Source of the DNA: CAIOSQ01 sp041178225
GTDB lineage: Bacteria > Pseudomonadota > Alphaproteobacteria > CACIAM-22H2
Assembly (NCBI GenBank): GCA_041178225.1
Contig: JBEGVV010000049.1
Span: forward strand, 1-64,000
Length of the DNA stretch: 64,000 bases
Direction of reading: 5' to 3'
This document shows, in pieces, positions 48,109 to 59,691 of the stretch. Position 1 is the first letter of the stretch. Every line of letters begins with the position of its first letter. The notes below the pieces were generated by a model. The model worked only from the letters and a program-made list of their open reading frames with translations, searched no databases and was not told where the DNA came from. The position numbers were made by a program, and so were the translations under genes.

Positions 48109-48115
48109 GGCGCGA

Positions 48116-49033
48116 CTATGACTGCAGGTTGAAGGCGAGCTTTAGGAGGTTCGGGTCCGATGCGGACAGTTTCTCGTTGAGCGAGCGCGACTGCTGGAGC
48201 CCGACCACGACGAAGCGCTCGATGATGAGGGCGTTCAGGAGGGTGCCGAGGCGGCGCGTCACGTCGCACTTCGTCACGATCGCGTGCTCGACCCCGCAGC
48301 CGCGGATCGTCGCGAGGCTGTCCGCCGTCTCGCGGGCCTCGAGGCCCGCCGGGACGACCATGACCGGTGCCGCGGAGAGGCGCTCGGCCAGGGACAGCGA
48401 CTCGTCGACGTCCATCACGCGCCAGGGATGGATCGACGGCGCGTCGGCGAGGATGCAGTCGACGCGACCCGCGCCGCGCAGGGCGGCGTTCACGCGCTGG
48501 GCCTTCTCGACGCTCACGAGGGGCAGGCTCAGCAGGCCCGCGAGGTGCTCGAGCTGCGAGTCGCCCCCGAGCCTGTCCTTCTCGAGGCTGACGAGCATGA
48601 CGCGCTTGCCTGCCGCGACCAGGGTGGCCGCGGCCTTCGCGATCGTCGTCGTCTTGCCCGCACCCGGCGGGCCCAGGAAGAGGAGGCACCGCTTCTCGCA
48701 GGCGACGTCCACGAAGGGACGGGTCCTGAGGCGGCTGCGCAGGTAGGCGTCGACGAGGTCGCCCGGGTCCGTCGCCTCGTTCTCCGAGGCGAACTGCTCG
48801 AGCCGGGCCAGCACCGCGCCGTCGAAGCCGGCCGCCTGCATGCGGCGCTTGGCTGCCTCCATCACCGGCTCGCGCGGCGCCTGGACCGGATCCGGCAGCG
48901 ACACCGTGAACTCGACCGAGCGCGACTTCCCGCCCCCGTCGACGCGCACGACGAGCGCCTCGTCGCCGAAATTGTCCTTGATGTAGCTGTAGCCTTCCGC
49001 GATCGAGGATGCCGTGAACGTCGTGGTACGCAT
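48116..49033 (-). CDS. flhF: Flagellar SRP-type GTPase FlhF
   Basis: The 305-residue protein has the FlhF N-terminus (RTTTFTASSIAEGYSYIKDNFG), a helical N domain and an SRP-type G domain with P-loop GPPGAGKTTT and TKCD. The usual G3 motif DTAG is replaced by DAPS (in ILADAPSIHPW), so the glycine that contacts the gamma phosphate is absent and hydrolysis may be altered. It helps place the flagellum and recruit FlhA/FliF. ATG 49033 shares one base with the flhA stop (TGATG). Confidence 0.88.
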   Translation of the reverse strand: MRTTTFTASSIAEGYSYIKDNFGDEALVVRVDGGGKSRSVEFTVSLPDPVQAPREPVMEAAKRRMQAAGFDGAVLARLEQFASENEATDPGDLVDAYLRSRLRTRPFVDVACEKRCLLFLGPPGAGKTTTIAKAAATLVAAGKRVMLVSLEKDRLGGDSQLEHLAGLLSLPLVSVEKAQRVNAALRGAGRVDCILADAPSIHPWRVMDVDESLSLAERLSAAPVMVVPAGLEARETADSLATIRGCGVEHAIVTKCDVTRRLGTLLNALIIERFVVVGLQQSRSLNEKLSASDPNLLKLAFNLQS

Positions 49034-51130
49034 CAAAGCCTCTCCACGATGATGAGGTCGACGGCCTCGTCGATCTCGCTCTGGGACAGCACGGGCGTCG
49101 GCAGGCGTTGCCTGCGAACGAGTTCGGCGATGCCCGGGCGCAGCTGGTCCGGCACCACGAGGGCCGGCGGCAGCTGCGTGGTCCGCGCGCGCTCGCGCTG
49201 GCCGACCGCGTCGATCAGGCGCGCGAGGTCGGTGGCCGCGCCCGCCGCCAGCGGCGCGCCGTCGGCGCTCCTCGGCACGTAGAGATAGGCCGGCAGGCGC
49301 AGGTCGGCCGGGTCGGCGAAGTGCAGGCAGATGGTCCGGCGGATGCGCCTGCGGACCAGTTCGGCGAGTTCGCCGGGGTCGCGTGCCTTCGGCGCCGCGT
49401 CGGCGCAGGCCTCGATGATCTCGGCCAGGTTGCGGACCGGGACGCCGTCCTGCAGGAGGGTTCGCAGCACGTTCTGGAGGGCAGGCACGGTCACCGGCGA
49501 CGGCATCACCGCCTGGACGAGCTTCTGGTTCTCCTCGCCCATGCCGTCGATCAGGCGCTGGACTGAGGCGAAGCTGAGAAGCTGCGGCAGCTGCCGGCGC
49601 ACGATCTCGCCCAGATGGGTGACGAGCACGGCCAGGGCGTCGACCGCCGTCGCGCCGCGTTCCTCGGCCGCCGCTTGCCAGGACGGGTCTATCCAGAGGG
49701 CCGGCAGGCCGAAGGCGGGGTCGGTGGCCTCGATCCCGGCGAACGGGAACTGCGTGCCCCCCGGGTTGAGGACCAGCAGGCGCTCCGGCATCAGGCGGCC
49801 GCCCGCGATGCGCTGCTCGCGCAGGAACACCGCATACTCGTCGTCCTCGAGCTGCACGTTGTCCTGCACCCGTATCGACGGCACCACGACGCCGAAGTCG
49901 CGCGCGATCTTGCGGCGCATGTTCTTGATCGCGTTGACGAGGCCAGCGCCATCGTCGCGGCGCAGCATGCCGAGCAGCGCGTAGCCGAGCTCGACGCGCA
50001 GCTCGTCGAAGCGCATCTCGTCGGACACCTCGGCGCTCGCGTCGCCGGGGGCGGTCGCCGGTGCCGCGGCGGCGCCGGGCTCCGAGGATCCGGCAAGCGG
50101 CCCGGCCAGGCCGGGCGCGACGCCGCCGTCGGCCGTGCGCGCGAGCAGCAGGCCCGTGCCGAGCATCAGGATCGCGATCGTCAGGAACAGCAGCGTCGGC
50201 ATGCCCGGGACGAGGCCCATCAGCACGAGGATCGCGCCCGAGACGACGAGCACGTCCGGGTAGCGCGCGAACTGGCGCGTGACCACGCTGTCGGTCGTCT
50301 CCGTGCCGCTGGTCTTCGTGATGATGAGACCCGTCGCCGTCGCGATGATGAGCCCGGGGATCTGGGCGACCAGCCCGTCGCCGACCGACAGCGTCGTGTA
50401 GGTCTTGAGCGCCTCGCCGAAGGCGAGGCCGCCCTGCGCGACGCCGACGACGAGCCCGCCGACGATGTTGACCACGATGATGATGATGCCGGCGATCGCG
50501 TCGCCCTTCACGAACTTGGAGGCGCCGTCCATCGCCCCGAAGAACGAGCTCTCGTCCTCGAGGGTGCGGCGCCGGCGCCGCGCCTCCGCCTCGTTGATCA
50601 GGCCCGAGGACAGGTCGGCGTCGATCGCCATCTGCTTGCCCGGCAGCGCGTCGAGGGTGAACCGCGCGCCGACCTCGGCGATGCGCCCCGAGCCCTTGGT
50701 GATGACGAGGAAGTTGATCACCATCAGGACGGTGAAGACGATGGTGCCGATGGCGAGGTTGTCGCCCATCACGAAGTGCCCGAAGGCCTCGATCACGCGT
50801 CCCGCGCTGCCGGCGCCATTGTGCCCCTCGGACAGGATCAGGCGCGTGCTCGCGACGTTCAGCGCGAGGCGGAACGTGGTGACGACGAGAAGGACGGTCG
50901 GGAACGAACTGAAGTCCAGCGCGCTGCGCACGAAGATCGTCAGCGACAGGATCACCAGCGATCCCGCGAGCGAGAGCGTGAAGAACACGTCGAGCAGCCC
51001 GGCCGGCACCGGCAGGATGAGGATCGCCACGACGCCCAGCACGCCGAGGCTGAGCAGGCTCGGCCCCGCCCGCGCGCGGTCGAGCAGGCCGCCGGCCGCG
51101 GCCATCGCGTCGCGGAACGCGACCACGCCG

Positions 51131-51138
<8 letters not shown>
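49033..51138 (-). CDS. flhA: Flagellar export gate protein FlhA
   Basis: The 701-residue protein is the export-gate component of the flagellar type III system. Eight membrane helices occupy about 28-325, with the FHIPEP signature region FRLALNVASTRLIL and the GARFTLDALPGKQMAIDADL loop. A cytoplasmic domain follows (about 365-701) with RIQ-like and APxxLP-type motifs. GTG at 51138 is the start; it overlaps the flbD stop by eight bases. It forms part of a run with flhF and flhG downstream. Confidence 0.96.
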
Positions 51139-52579
<1,441 letters not shown>

Positions 52580-52582
52580 GCC

Positions 52583-52930
52583 TCAGCCGTCTTCGATCTT
52601 GAGGACCTCGGTCATCGACACGCTCAGCCGGTCCCCCTGGACCACGAGTTCGCCCTTGGCGACGCGGCGGTTGTTGACCCAGATCTCGATCGGCTCGCCG
52701 ACCTTGGCGTCGAGTTCGATGACGGCGCCGCGTCCCAGCTTCAGGAGATCGTTGACCGAGAGCATGGCCTTGCCGAGCACGGCCATGACCTGGACCGGTA
52801 TCCTGAAGACCGAGGATTCCGGGGGCATCGGCACGACGGTGCCTGCCGGCGCGCCCGCCGCGAGCGCCGAGCCGATCGTCGGTTCCCCGAAGTCCGGGAG
52901 GGTGGGCGAGGGTTCCTTGTCGTCGCTCAT
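52583..52930 (-). CDS. fliN: Flagellar motor switch protein FliN
   Basis: The 115-residue protein has an acidic N-terminal tail and the SpoA/FliN fold (about 40-113), with FRIPVQVMAVLGKAMLSVNDLLKLGRGAVIELD and the VNNRRVAKGELVV strand typical of FliN. It builds the cytoplasmic C-ring that binds CheY-P. It starts one base after the fliH stop and is three bases upstream of flbD, so it is co-transcribed with both. Confidence 0.93.
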   Translation of the reverse strand: MSDDKEPSPTLPDFGEPTIGSALAAGAPAGTVVPMPPESSVFRIPVQVMAVLGKAMLSVNDLLKLGRGAVIELDAKVGEPIEIWVNNRRVAKGELVVQGDRLSVSMTEVLKIEDG

Positions 52931-52931
52931 C

Positions 52932-53591
52932 TCACTTGACCTCCGTCGCGCCGCGCAGCGCCACCAGCAGCCGGTCGTAGTCGACCACGATCGCCCCGCC
53001 GGAAGGTGCCTCGAGGGAGGAACGCAGCTCCCCCGCGCCGCCGCGCGCCACGACCTCCACGCCCTGCGCCTCGAGGAGGGCGGACAGGCCGCCGCCATCG
53101 CCCTGGAGGATCTCGAGCGTCCGCGGCGACAGCACGAGCCTGCCGCCGGTCCGGGTGCCTGCGCGCAGCGCCTCGAGGACATGGCTCCTGAACAGGGCCT
53201 CGATCGCGTCGCGCGCACCCGGCGCGGCCAGCCGCTCGGCGAGCGCGACGATCACGCGCTCGCTCTCCCGCGCATGCTCGTCGAGGCGTTCGCGATAGGC
53301 ATCGCGAAGCCGCGAGAAGGCCTCCTGCATGTCGGCAAGCGCGGCCGCGAGGCGCGCCGCGGCGGCCTCCCCGGCCTCGCGCGCGCCCTGCGCGACGCCT
53401 TCCCGGAAACCGGCCGCGCGTCCCTCCTCCCGCGCCGCGCGTTCTCGCGCCGCGGACTGAGCGACGGGATCGTCGCCCGGCAGTGGCGGGAGCGCCGATG
53501 GGCGCGGCAGGGCAGGCATCGCCGCCCTTGGAAACAGGGGCTCGAAAACACCCTGCTGAACGGCCACGAGGCCGGAACCAGCGCTCGCCAT
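52932..53591 (-). CDS. fliH: Flagellar export assembly protein FliH
   Basis: The 219-residue product has a disordered N-terminus, a long alanine/glutamate-rich helical middle (about 48-125) with G-x3-G repeats (EGRAAGFREGVAQGAREAG) and a compact C-terminal domain. This is the FliH arrangement, which tethers the FliI ATPase and binds FliN. Position between fliD and fliN fits. No fliI is in the window. The ATG at 53591 is 88 bp downstream of fliD. Confidence 0.85.
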   Translation of the reverse strand: MASAGSGLVAVQQGVFEPLFPRAAMPALPRPSALPPLPGDDPVAQSAARERAAREEGRAAGFREGVAQGAREAGEAAAARLAAALADMQEAFSRLRDAYRERLDEHARESERVIVALAERLAAPGARDAIEALFRSHVLEALRAGTRTGGRLVLSPRTLEILQGDGGGLSALLEAQGVEVVARGGAGELRSSLEAPSGGAIVVDYDRLLVALRGATEVK

Positions 53592-53643
53592 GCACCTTCC
53601 CCGAAATTCGCGGGTACTTTGGTTGCAACGGCGCGCGGCCGGC

Positions 53644-53658
53644 GCAGGGATTGGTCCG
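53644..53658 (-). promoter_or_regulatory. Weak sigma54-like site upstream of fliH
   Basis: On the minus strand CGGACCAATCCCTGC has GG and GC exactly ten bases apart, the spacing of sigma54 -24/-12 elements. The flanking bases match TGGCAC/TTGC poorly. It is the only such spacing seen in the 88-bp fliD-fliH gap. Chance occurrence is quite possible in this base composition. Confidence 0.25.
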
Positions 53659-53679
53659 ATTCAGGGCGTTCGCGGCAGG

Positions 53680-56010
53680 TCAGCCACCCTTGTTCGCCGC
53701 CTGCACGAACTGCTCGATCGAACTGCGGACGGATGAAAGCCGCCCGAGCGTGCTTTCCATCTTCTGGAAGCGCGCCATGAGCGCCTCGCGCTGCCTGTCG
53801 AGGCGCTCGCGCAGGGCGTCGATCCGCGCCTGTCGCTTCGCGTTGAGGTCGTCGACCTCGGAGATCGCCTGCGCGACGCGCCCGGTCTCGGCGCGCGCGT
53901 ACTGGTCGGCGAGGAAGAAGAACTGGGTGCCGAGCCCCGTGCGCACGGAGAAGCCCGACTTGTCGCCGTCGGTCGTCGCGCCGGTGTAGATGAAGGTCAG
54001 GCCCTCGATCGACCCGCTCGCGGCGGTATACGCGCTGCCGGAGCGGGACAGCGCGATCGTGCCGCCGCCGGAGACGGCGAGCGACCCGACGCCCCCGGAG
54101 AAGCTCAGCGTGTAGCTCCCCGAGGCATCCTTCGCCTTGTCGCCGAAGCCGGCGAGCGAGATGTCCGAGCCCCCCGGGACGAAGCGGAACTCGAACAGGC
54201 TGCGCACGCGCTCCGGGTCGTTGATGAGCACCTCGGCGAGCTTGCTCTCATCGACCTGGAGGACGCCCTTGGCGAGCGGATCCGCGCCGTCGGCCGCGAG
54301 CCCGATGCCGATGTCCTGCAGGCCCAGCAACCCGTTCGCGGATGCGACGCTGAAGGTCCGGAGCGTCTCGAGGGTCGCCTTCAGGTCCCTGAGCGCAGCG
54401 ACCTTCGCCAGCACGCTCTCGGCGCGGAAGGTCCCGGTCACGGGGTCGACCTGGGACTGCTCGTTCGCGAAGCGGACCGCGTCGTTGTACGCGGCCACGA
54501 AGCCCGCCACCTTCTGCGCGATCGCGCCCGTGTCGGTGCCGACCTCGAGGCGGATGCGCGTCTGCGGCTCGGCCTGCAGCAGCTTGATCGTCAGGCCACT
54601 GATGGCGTCGTCGATGACGTTGCCCGGCCGTCGCACCACCGCGCCGTCCAGCAGGATGCGCGCCTCCACCGGGCGCTCGATCGTCTCCGTGGCGAAGGTC
54701 GCCGAGGTGCCGGCGGCCGGGATCACCTCGATGGACAGGAACCGGTTGGGGGCGTCCGTGCTGAAGAGCAGCTGGTGGTCGGTCGCCGAGACGGCGATCT
54801 GGCTGGCGACGAGGCCGGATGGGGACGCTCCCTCGTTGGTCGCGTTGATCCGCGCCCGCAGGTCGGCGAGCGTGTCCCCGACCGCGACCTCCACCTGCGT
54901 GGAGAGCGCGGCGCGCCACTGGCTCGTGGCCGTGACGACGTTGCCCGCGTCGGAGAGGAGCGATGCAGCCACGCTGAGCACGCCCGCCGCGGACTCGGTC
55001 GACGCCGTCGTGCCGGCCAGCGCGTCAATGCGCGCCTCGAAGGCGGCTGCGATCGACGCCGGCGTCGCGCCGGCACCGGCGGTCACGCGGATGGTCGTGC
55101 CGCGCGCGTCGGCGAGGCGCAGCGCGTATTCCTGCCCTTCCGCGACCACCAGGCCAGAGAAGTCTATGGTCGTCGCGTCGACGAGCTGTCCCCCGATCGT
55201 CGCGGTCCCGGTGGATATGGCCGGCCGTCCCGTCGCGGCCAGCGAGGCGACATCCCAGCTCTGGACCTGGGCCACGCCGGTGGCGGCGGCGACGGTCGAG
55301 GTCGGGGCCAGTGTGGCGGTGCCGGCCGTGGCATCCATCAGCGAGAAGGGCACGGACACCCCGGTGCTGCGCGCGGTGACGACCAGCGCGCCACCCGTCA
55401 CCTCGGCGGAGAGCTGGCGCGACAGGACCGCGTCGGCGTTGATGCGCGCGGCGATCTCGGCGGCGACGTCGGCGCCGGCGCTGCGCGCGGTCTCCACGAT
55501 GGCGGCCGACGAGATCGACACGGTCCCCGAGATCCCGAGCGCGCCGGACGTGGAGAACTGCGCCTTGCGCACGTGCGCGCGCGCGACCTCCAGGACCTCG
55601 ACGTCGTGCACGCCCCTCGCCGCGGAGTTCGAGGCCGTCGCGTTGACGATGTCCGCCGCCTGGGACTGCGCGGACGTCGCCGCCTCGAGGAGCCCCGCAG
55701 CGCGCCTCGACGTCGTCGCGGAAAGCGCCTTGCGGTCGAACACGCTCGACGACTTGTCGTAGGAGACCTTGCCGTAGAGTTCCGCCGTGGCCGCGCCGAG
55801 CGCGACGGACCTGGCGCGCAGCTTGTCGAGCGCGGCGACGCGCGCCTTCCCGGCGTCCATGGCGGCCGTGATCTTGTCGATCTGGAACTGGCGCGCCTTC
55901 ACGATGTTGTCGACGATCGACTTCGCGTCGATCCCCGACGTCACGCCCGAGAAGATCGTGCGGCCGTTCGCGTCCGTGCTGACGTTGCTCGTGTTCGTGG
56001 TCAGGGGCAC
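53680..56010 (-). CDS. fliD: Flagellar filament cap protein FliD
   Basis: The 776-residue protein has the FliD ends: FSGVTSGIDAKSIVDNIVKARQ near the N-terminus and a coiled C-terminus (AISEVDDLNAKRQARIDALRERL and RFQKMESTLGRLSS). Typical FliD proteins have about 450-500 residues; here the middle is enlarged by beta-rich Ig-like sequence. One stretch (about 240-365) resembles a module in the neighbouring flagellin. The start is GTG at 56010 with GGAGCG upstream. It caps the filament and assists flagellin folding. Confidence 0.88.
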   Translation of the reverse strand: MPLTTNTSNVSTDANGRTIFSGVTSGIDAKSIVDNIVKARQFQIDKITAAMDAGKARVAALDKLRARSVALGAATAELYGKVSYDKSSSVFDRKALSATTSRRAAGLLEAATSAQSQAADIVNATASNSAARGVHDVEVLEVARAHVRKAQFSTSGALGISGTVSISSAAIVETARSAGADVAAEIAARINADAVLSRQLSAEVTGGALVVTARSTGVSVPFSLMDATAGTATLAPTSTVAAATGVAQVQSWDVASLAATGRPAISTGTATIGGQLVDATTIDFSGLVVAEGQEYALRLADARGTTIRVTAGAGATPASIAAAFEARIDALAGTTASTESAAGVLSVAASLLSDAGNVVTATSQWRAALSTQVEVAVGDTLADLRARINATNEGASPSGLVASQIAVSATDHQLLFSTDAPNRFLSIEVIPAAGTSATFATETIERPVEARILLDGAVVRRPGNVIDDAISGLTIKLLQAEPQTRIRLEVGTDTGAIAQKVAGFVAAYNDAVRFANEQSQVDPVTGTFRAESVLAKVAALRDLKATLETLRTFSVASANGLLGLQDIGIGLAADGADPLAKGVLQVDESKLAEVLINDPERVRSLFEFRFVPGGSDISLAGFGDKAKDASGSYTLSFSGGVGSLAVSGGGTIALSRSGSAYTAASGSIEGLTFIYTGATTDGDKSGFSVRTGLGTQFFFLADQYARAETGRVAQAISEVDDLNAKRQARIDALRERLDRQREALMARFQKMESTLGRLSSVRSSIEQFVQAANKGG

Positions 56011-56045
56011 GTCCGCGCTCCGTCAGGTGGTCCCGCGGCCCCGCC

Positions 56046-58055
56046 TCAGCGCTGGAACAGGCGCAGCAGGTTGTTGGGCATCTCGTTCGCCTGGGCGAGC
56101 ATCGCGATGCCGGCCTGCAGCAGGATCTGCTTCGAGGTGAAGTTCGTCATCTCGCGCGCGACGTCGAGGTCGAGCAGGTCCGATCGCGCGGCCTCGGTGT
56201 TCTCGATCGAGGTCGCGAGGTTGGTGGAGGCGAACTCGAGCCGGTTCTGCGAGGCGCCGACCGCCGCGCGGGTCTGGCTGAGCTTCACGATGGCGTCGGA
56301 GATCGCGGCCGAGGCCGCCTTCGCCTGCGCCTCCGCGGAGATGCTCGTTCCGTTGAGCAGCAGGGACTTGGTCGTGATCGCGTCGACCTCGAAGGTCAGC
56401 ACGTCGGTGTCGCGCGCGGCCGTGCCGAGCTTGAAGTTGAAGGTCTTCGTGTCCTTCGTCGTGACCGAGTTCGCGCCGACGAGCTGGGGCAGCGTGGCGA
56501 CGTCGACGACCCCGTAGTTCAGGCTCTGGCTCGTGTCCGCCGCCTCGAGGGATTCGAAGCGGATCGTGCAGACGAGGTTCTTGTCCGCCTCGCTCGAGAT
56601 GCTGAGGTCCCGGAGCTCGGCCGTGTAGACCTGGCCGTCCCGCTGCAGCGTGCCGAGGATGATCGGCGGGTCGCGCAGCTCCGGCTCGACGGCGCGCACG
56701 GCTTCGATCGAGTCGTAGACCACGGTCGTGTCGTGGCCGATCACCTTGTCGAGGACGCCGGCGTCGTTCATCAGGCGCGCCTTCGCCACGTCCGTCGTCG
56801 CCGTGTCGGCGAAGATGTAGAACGCCTTGAGGTCGCCGTCGGTCCGCATCGCGAGCTTCTGCGGCAGGCGTGCGAAGGCGGGGCCCGCCTTGATCAGGTT
56901 GATCGAGCTTCCGCCACCGGTCACCTCGAGGTCGTGGACCGTCTCCGACGTGCGGTCGGTCGCCGTCGCGCTCGCGGCAAACGCCGTTCCCGCGGCGTCC
57001 GCGGTCAGGGTCAGCAGGCCCGGCGTCGACGTGCTGGCAGCCGTGACAACGGCGCTGGCGTCGGCATTGACGAGCCCGACCAGCGCGTCGCGGATCGTGC
57101 TCGAGGTATCGTTGCTGCTGGCGACATGCGTGTAGGTCGTGCCGTCGACCGTCAGGGCGAAGCTGTCGCCGGCCTGGATGGCGCCGGACACGGTGACGTT
57201 GTCGACCTGCGCGACACCAGGGGCGTTCGCCGTGGCGGCGGCATGGGCGATCGCCTGGTTCGCGTCCGTGGCGGCCACCGTCTTGTCGTAGACGTTCAGC
57301 ACGACCGATCCGATGGCGTTCGGGAAGCCCGCCGTGTTCTTGTTGAAGAGCTCGTTCAGCGTGACCGACGCGCCAAGCTGGGAGAACTTCACCACCTCGG
57401 GCTTGCCCGGGACGATCGAGCGGTTCGCGAGCACCACGGTCTGGCTGACGCCGGAGTCCTGGTTCATCACGGTCAGGCCGCGCGTGACCTGGTTGTAGGA
57501 GATGCGGAACACGGAGCTCGCGACGTCCTCCTCGAAGGTGAAGTCCGCGAAGCCCCGCGTGTCGTCGACGAAGTTGAGGTAGTTGGCGTCGGCCTCGTGC
57601 GAGACGCCATTGACCCGCTTCGTCACCTCGACGGTCCCGTTGACCAGCAGGTTCCCCGCGAACTTCGTCGTGATCGCGATCCGGTCGAGCTCGGCGAGGA
57701 GCGACTGGTATTCGTTGTCGAACATCGTGCGTTCGTTGCGCGAGAACTGGCCGGAGGAGGCCTGCACCGCGAGCATCTTCGCGCGCACCAGGATCTCCGT
57801 GACGTTCGCCATCGCGCCATCCGCGATCTGGAGGAGGCTTCCGGCCTGGCGCGCGTTGACCGTGGCCTGCTCCATCGCCATCACCTCGGCCTTCAGGGCG
57901 GAGCCGATGGCCTGGGAGGCGGCGTCGTCCTTCGCAGACACGACGCGCGAACCCGAGGACAGCTTGTTGAGCGAGCTCGTGGCCGCGGCGTCCGAGTTCT
58001 TCAGGTTGCGGTGGGCGATGTTCGCCGCGAAGTTGGAGATGACGTTCAATGCCAT
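56046..58055 (-). CDS. fliC: Flagellin
   Basis: The 669-residue filament subunit has conserved D0/D1 ends: MALNVISNFAANIAHRNLKN and the SSGSRVVSAKDDAA segment at the start, and LDLDVAREMTNFTSKQILLQ with EMPNNLLRLFQR at the end. The central region is enlarged to about 440 residues, more than twice common flagellin lengths. It includes an adhesin-like beta module at about 278-370 (GAIQAGDSFALTVDGTTYT). It lies 35 bp upstream of fliD and 48 bp downstream of flgE with no clear promoter or terminator between. Confidence 0.95.
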   Translation of the reverse strand: MALNVISNFAANIAHRNLKNSDAAATSSLNKLSSGSRVVSAKDDAASQAIGSALKAEVMAMEQATVNARQAGSLLQIADGAMANVTEILVRAKMLAVQASSGQFSRNERTMFDNEYQSLLAELDRIAITTKFAGNLLVNGTVEVTKRVNGVSHEADANYLNFVDDTRGFADFTFEEDVASSVFRISYNQVTRGLTVMNQDSGVSQTVVLANRSIVPGKPEVVKFSQLGASVTLNELFNKNTAGFPNAIGSVVLNVYDKTVAATDANQAIAHAAATANAPGVAQVDNVTVSGAIQAGDSFALTVDGTTYTHVASSNDTSSTIRDALVGLVNADASAVVTAASTSTPGLLTLTADAAGTAFAASATATDRTSETVHDLEVTGGGSSINLIKAGPAFARLPQKLAMRTDGDLKAFYIFADTATTDVAKARLMNDAGVLDKVIGHDTTVVYDSIEAVRAVEPELRDPPIILGTLQRDGQVYTAELRDLSISSEADKNLVCTIRFESLEAADTSQSLNYGVVDVATLPQLVGANSVTTKDTKTFNFKLGTAARDTDVLTFEVDAITTKSLLLNGTSISAEAQAKAASAAISDAIVKLSQTRAAVGASQNRLEFASTNLATSIENTEAARSDLLDLDVAREMTNFTSKQILLQAGIAMLAQANEMPNNLLRLFQR

Positions 58056-58103
58056 GTCAGGATCCTCGTCTGTGCTTGCGCGGTTTCAGCGGGCGTCGCG
58101 CCG

Positions 58104-59669
58104 TCAGGACTTCAGGCGGCTGAGCTCGCGGAGCATCTCGTCCGCGGTGGTGATCGTCTTGACGTTCGCCGCGTAGGCGTTCTGGGTGACGATCATGTCG
58201 GTCATCTCGGCGGCGATATCGACCGTCGACGCCTCCGTCGCGCCCGCGACGATGCCGCCGGCGGAGCCGGTGTTCGCGCGGGAGAGGGTGAACGCGCCGG
58301 ACGAGACCGTCGCGCGATAGCTGTTCCCGGAGATCGGGGAGAGCTGGTTCGGCGCGGCGAAGGTCGCGATCGGCACCATGAAGGCGGGGCGCTGGACGCC
58401 GTTGGTGAACGTCATGTTCAGGAAGCCGGAGTTGTCGAGAGCCACGCTCGCCAGCCGTCCAAGTCCCGCGCCGTCGCCGCGGACCTGCGCGATCTCGAAC
58501 GTCTCGCCAAGCTGCGTCATGCCGGCGAGGTCGAGCGTGACCTGCGACGGGCTGGCCGTCGTGACCGAGCCATCCCAGGTGATGTCGAGGGTAAGCTCTC
58601 CGCTTCCGGACGACGGCTGCCCCGTGCCGTCGAAACCGATCGCGAGCGGGAAGCCGGCGCCGACCGTGCCGCTTGGCGCGCCCGACAGCGTCGGGCCGTC
58701 GACGTCCACGCTCCAGCCACCCGCTTCCCCGGTCTTCGTCCAGACGACGTCGAGGCGATGCGCGTTGCCGAGGGAGTCGTAGACGGTCGCCGGCGTGCGG
58801 AAGCCGCCATGCGTGAAGAGGTCGACGTCGTCGATAGACGCGGAGGCCTCCAGCGTGCCTGCGCGCGAGGGATCGTCGTTCGGGGTCCAGTCGAGCGCGC
58901 CGCCCGAGGCGACCTCCAGCCGTTCCATGACGTCGTCGATGGTCTCGCCGGCGCGCGCGATCACCTCGAAGGTCGCCGTTGTGTCCGCCGCCCCGCCGAC
59001 CCCGGGCGTCGTGAGCGCGAACGCCCAACGCTCGCCGATCCTCGGCTGGCGGTCGGCGATGCGCAGCAGCGTGTGCGTGGGATCGTCCGGATCGGCGACC
59101 ATCGGCCCGGTCAGGCCGTTGAAGACCGCCGCCTCGCGCGCGGCGGTGGGATCCGCCGGCAGGTTGGCCGTCACGCCGATGTCCCTGGTCGGGCTCGCCG
59201 CCGCCGTCACGCCGGAGATGGACACCGGCCGCAGGTCGCCCTCGGTCGCGCCCGAGATCGTACCGTCGGCGGCGACCGGGAAGCCCATGAGGTACTTGCC
59301 GGCGCCATTGCGCAGGAAGCCCATGGGATCGACGTCGAAGCTGCCGGCCCTTGTGAACTCGATGCTCGGCGAGGCGGGATCGGATCGCACCGCGAAGAAG
59401 CCGTTTCCGGAGATCGCGGCATCCGTCGCCCGGTTGGTCACCTGGATCGTGCCCTGCGCGTCGATCTCGCGCCGTGGCCGCGCGAGCAGCGAGCCCGGCG
59501 CGTAGGCCGTCGCCATGGCGCTCTCGACCACGAGGGACGAGAAGTCCATCTTGGTCGCCTTGTAGCCGGTCGTCCCGATGTTCGAGACGTTGTCCGAGAT
59601 GGTCTGGAACTTCTTGGACTGTCCCGCCAGACCGGAGACGCCCGTGCTCATCGCGCTGAAGATCGACAT
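58104..59669 (-). CDS. flgE: Flagellar hook protein FlgE
   Basis: The 521-residue hook subunit has the rod/hook N-terminal signature MSTGVSGLAGQSKKFQTISD and NVSNIGTTGYKATK, the FlgE D1 strands and the C-terminal EMTDMIVTQNAYAANVKTIT helix. The length is within the hook-protein range. GGAAGGAAG precedes the ATG. It follows flgD by 22 bp and precedes flagellin in the same direction. Confidence 0.95.
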   Translation of the reverse strand: MSIFSAMSTGVSGLAGQSKKFQTISDNVSNIGTTGYKATKMDFSSLVVESAMATAYAPGSLLARPRREIDAQGTIQVTNRATDAAISGNGFFAVRSDPASPSIEFTRAGSFDVDPMGFLRNGAGKYLMGFPVAADGTISGATEGDLRPVSISGVTAAASPTRDIGVTANLPADPTAAREAAVFNGLTGPMVADPDDPTHTLLRIADRQPRIGERWAFALTTPGVGGAADTTATFEVIARAGETIDDVMERLEVASGGALDWTPNDDPSRAGTLEASASIDDVDLFTHGGFRTPATVYDSLGNAHRLDVVWTKTGEAGGWSVDVDGPTLSGAPSGTVGAGFPLAIGFDGTGQPSSGSGELTLDITWDGSVTTASPSQVTLDLAGMTQLGETFEIAQVRGDGAGLGRLASVALDNSGFLNMTFTNGVQRPAFMVPIATFAAPNQLSPISGNSYRATVSSGAFTLSRANTGSAGGIVAGATEASTVDIAAEMTDMIVTQNAYAANVKTITTADEMLRELSRLKS

Positions 59670-59691
59670 CGTTGCGCTTCCTTCCGTCCCG

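Noticed and set aside
58081..58096. GG/GC pair with ten-base spacing before flagellin on the minus strand
   Set aside because: The spacing fits sigma54, but the -12 part is CCGC and the match is what GC-rich DNA gives by chance.
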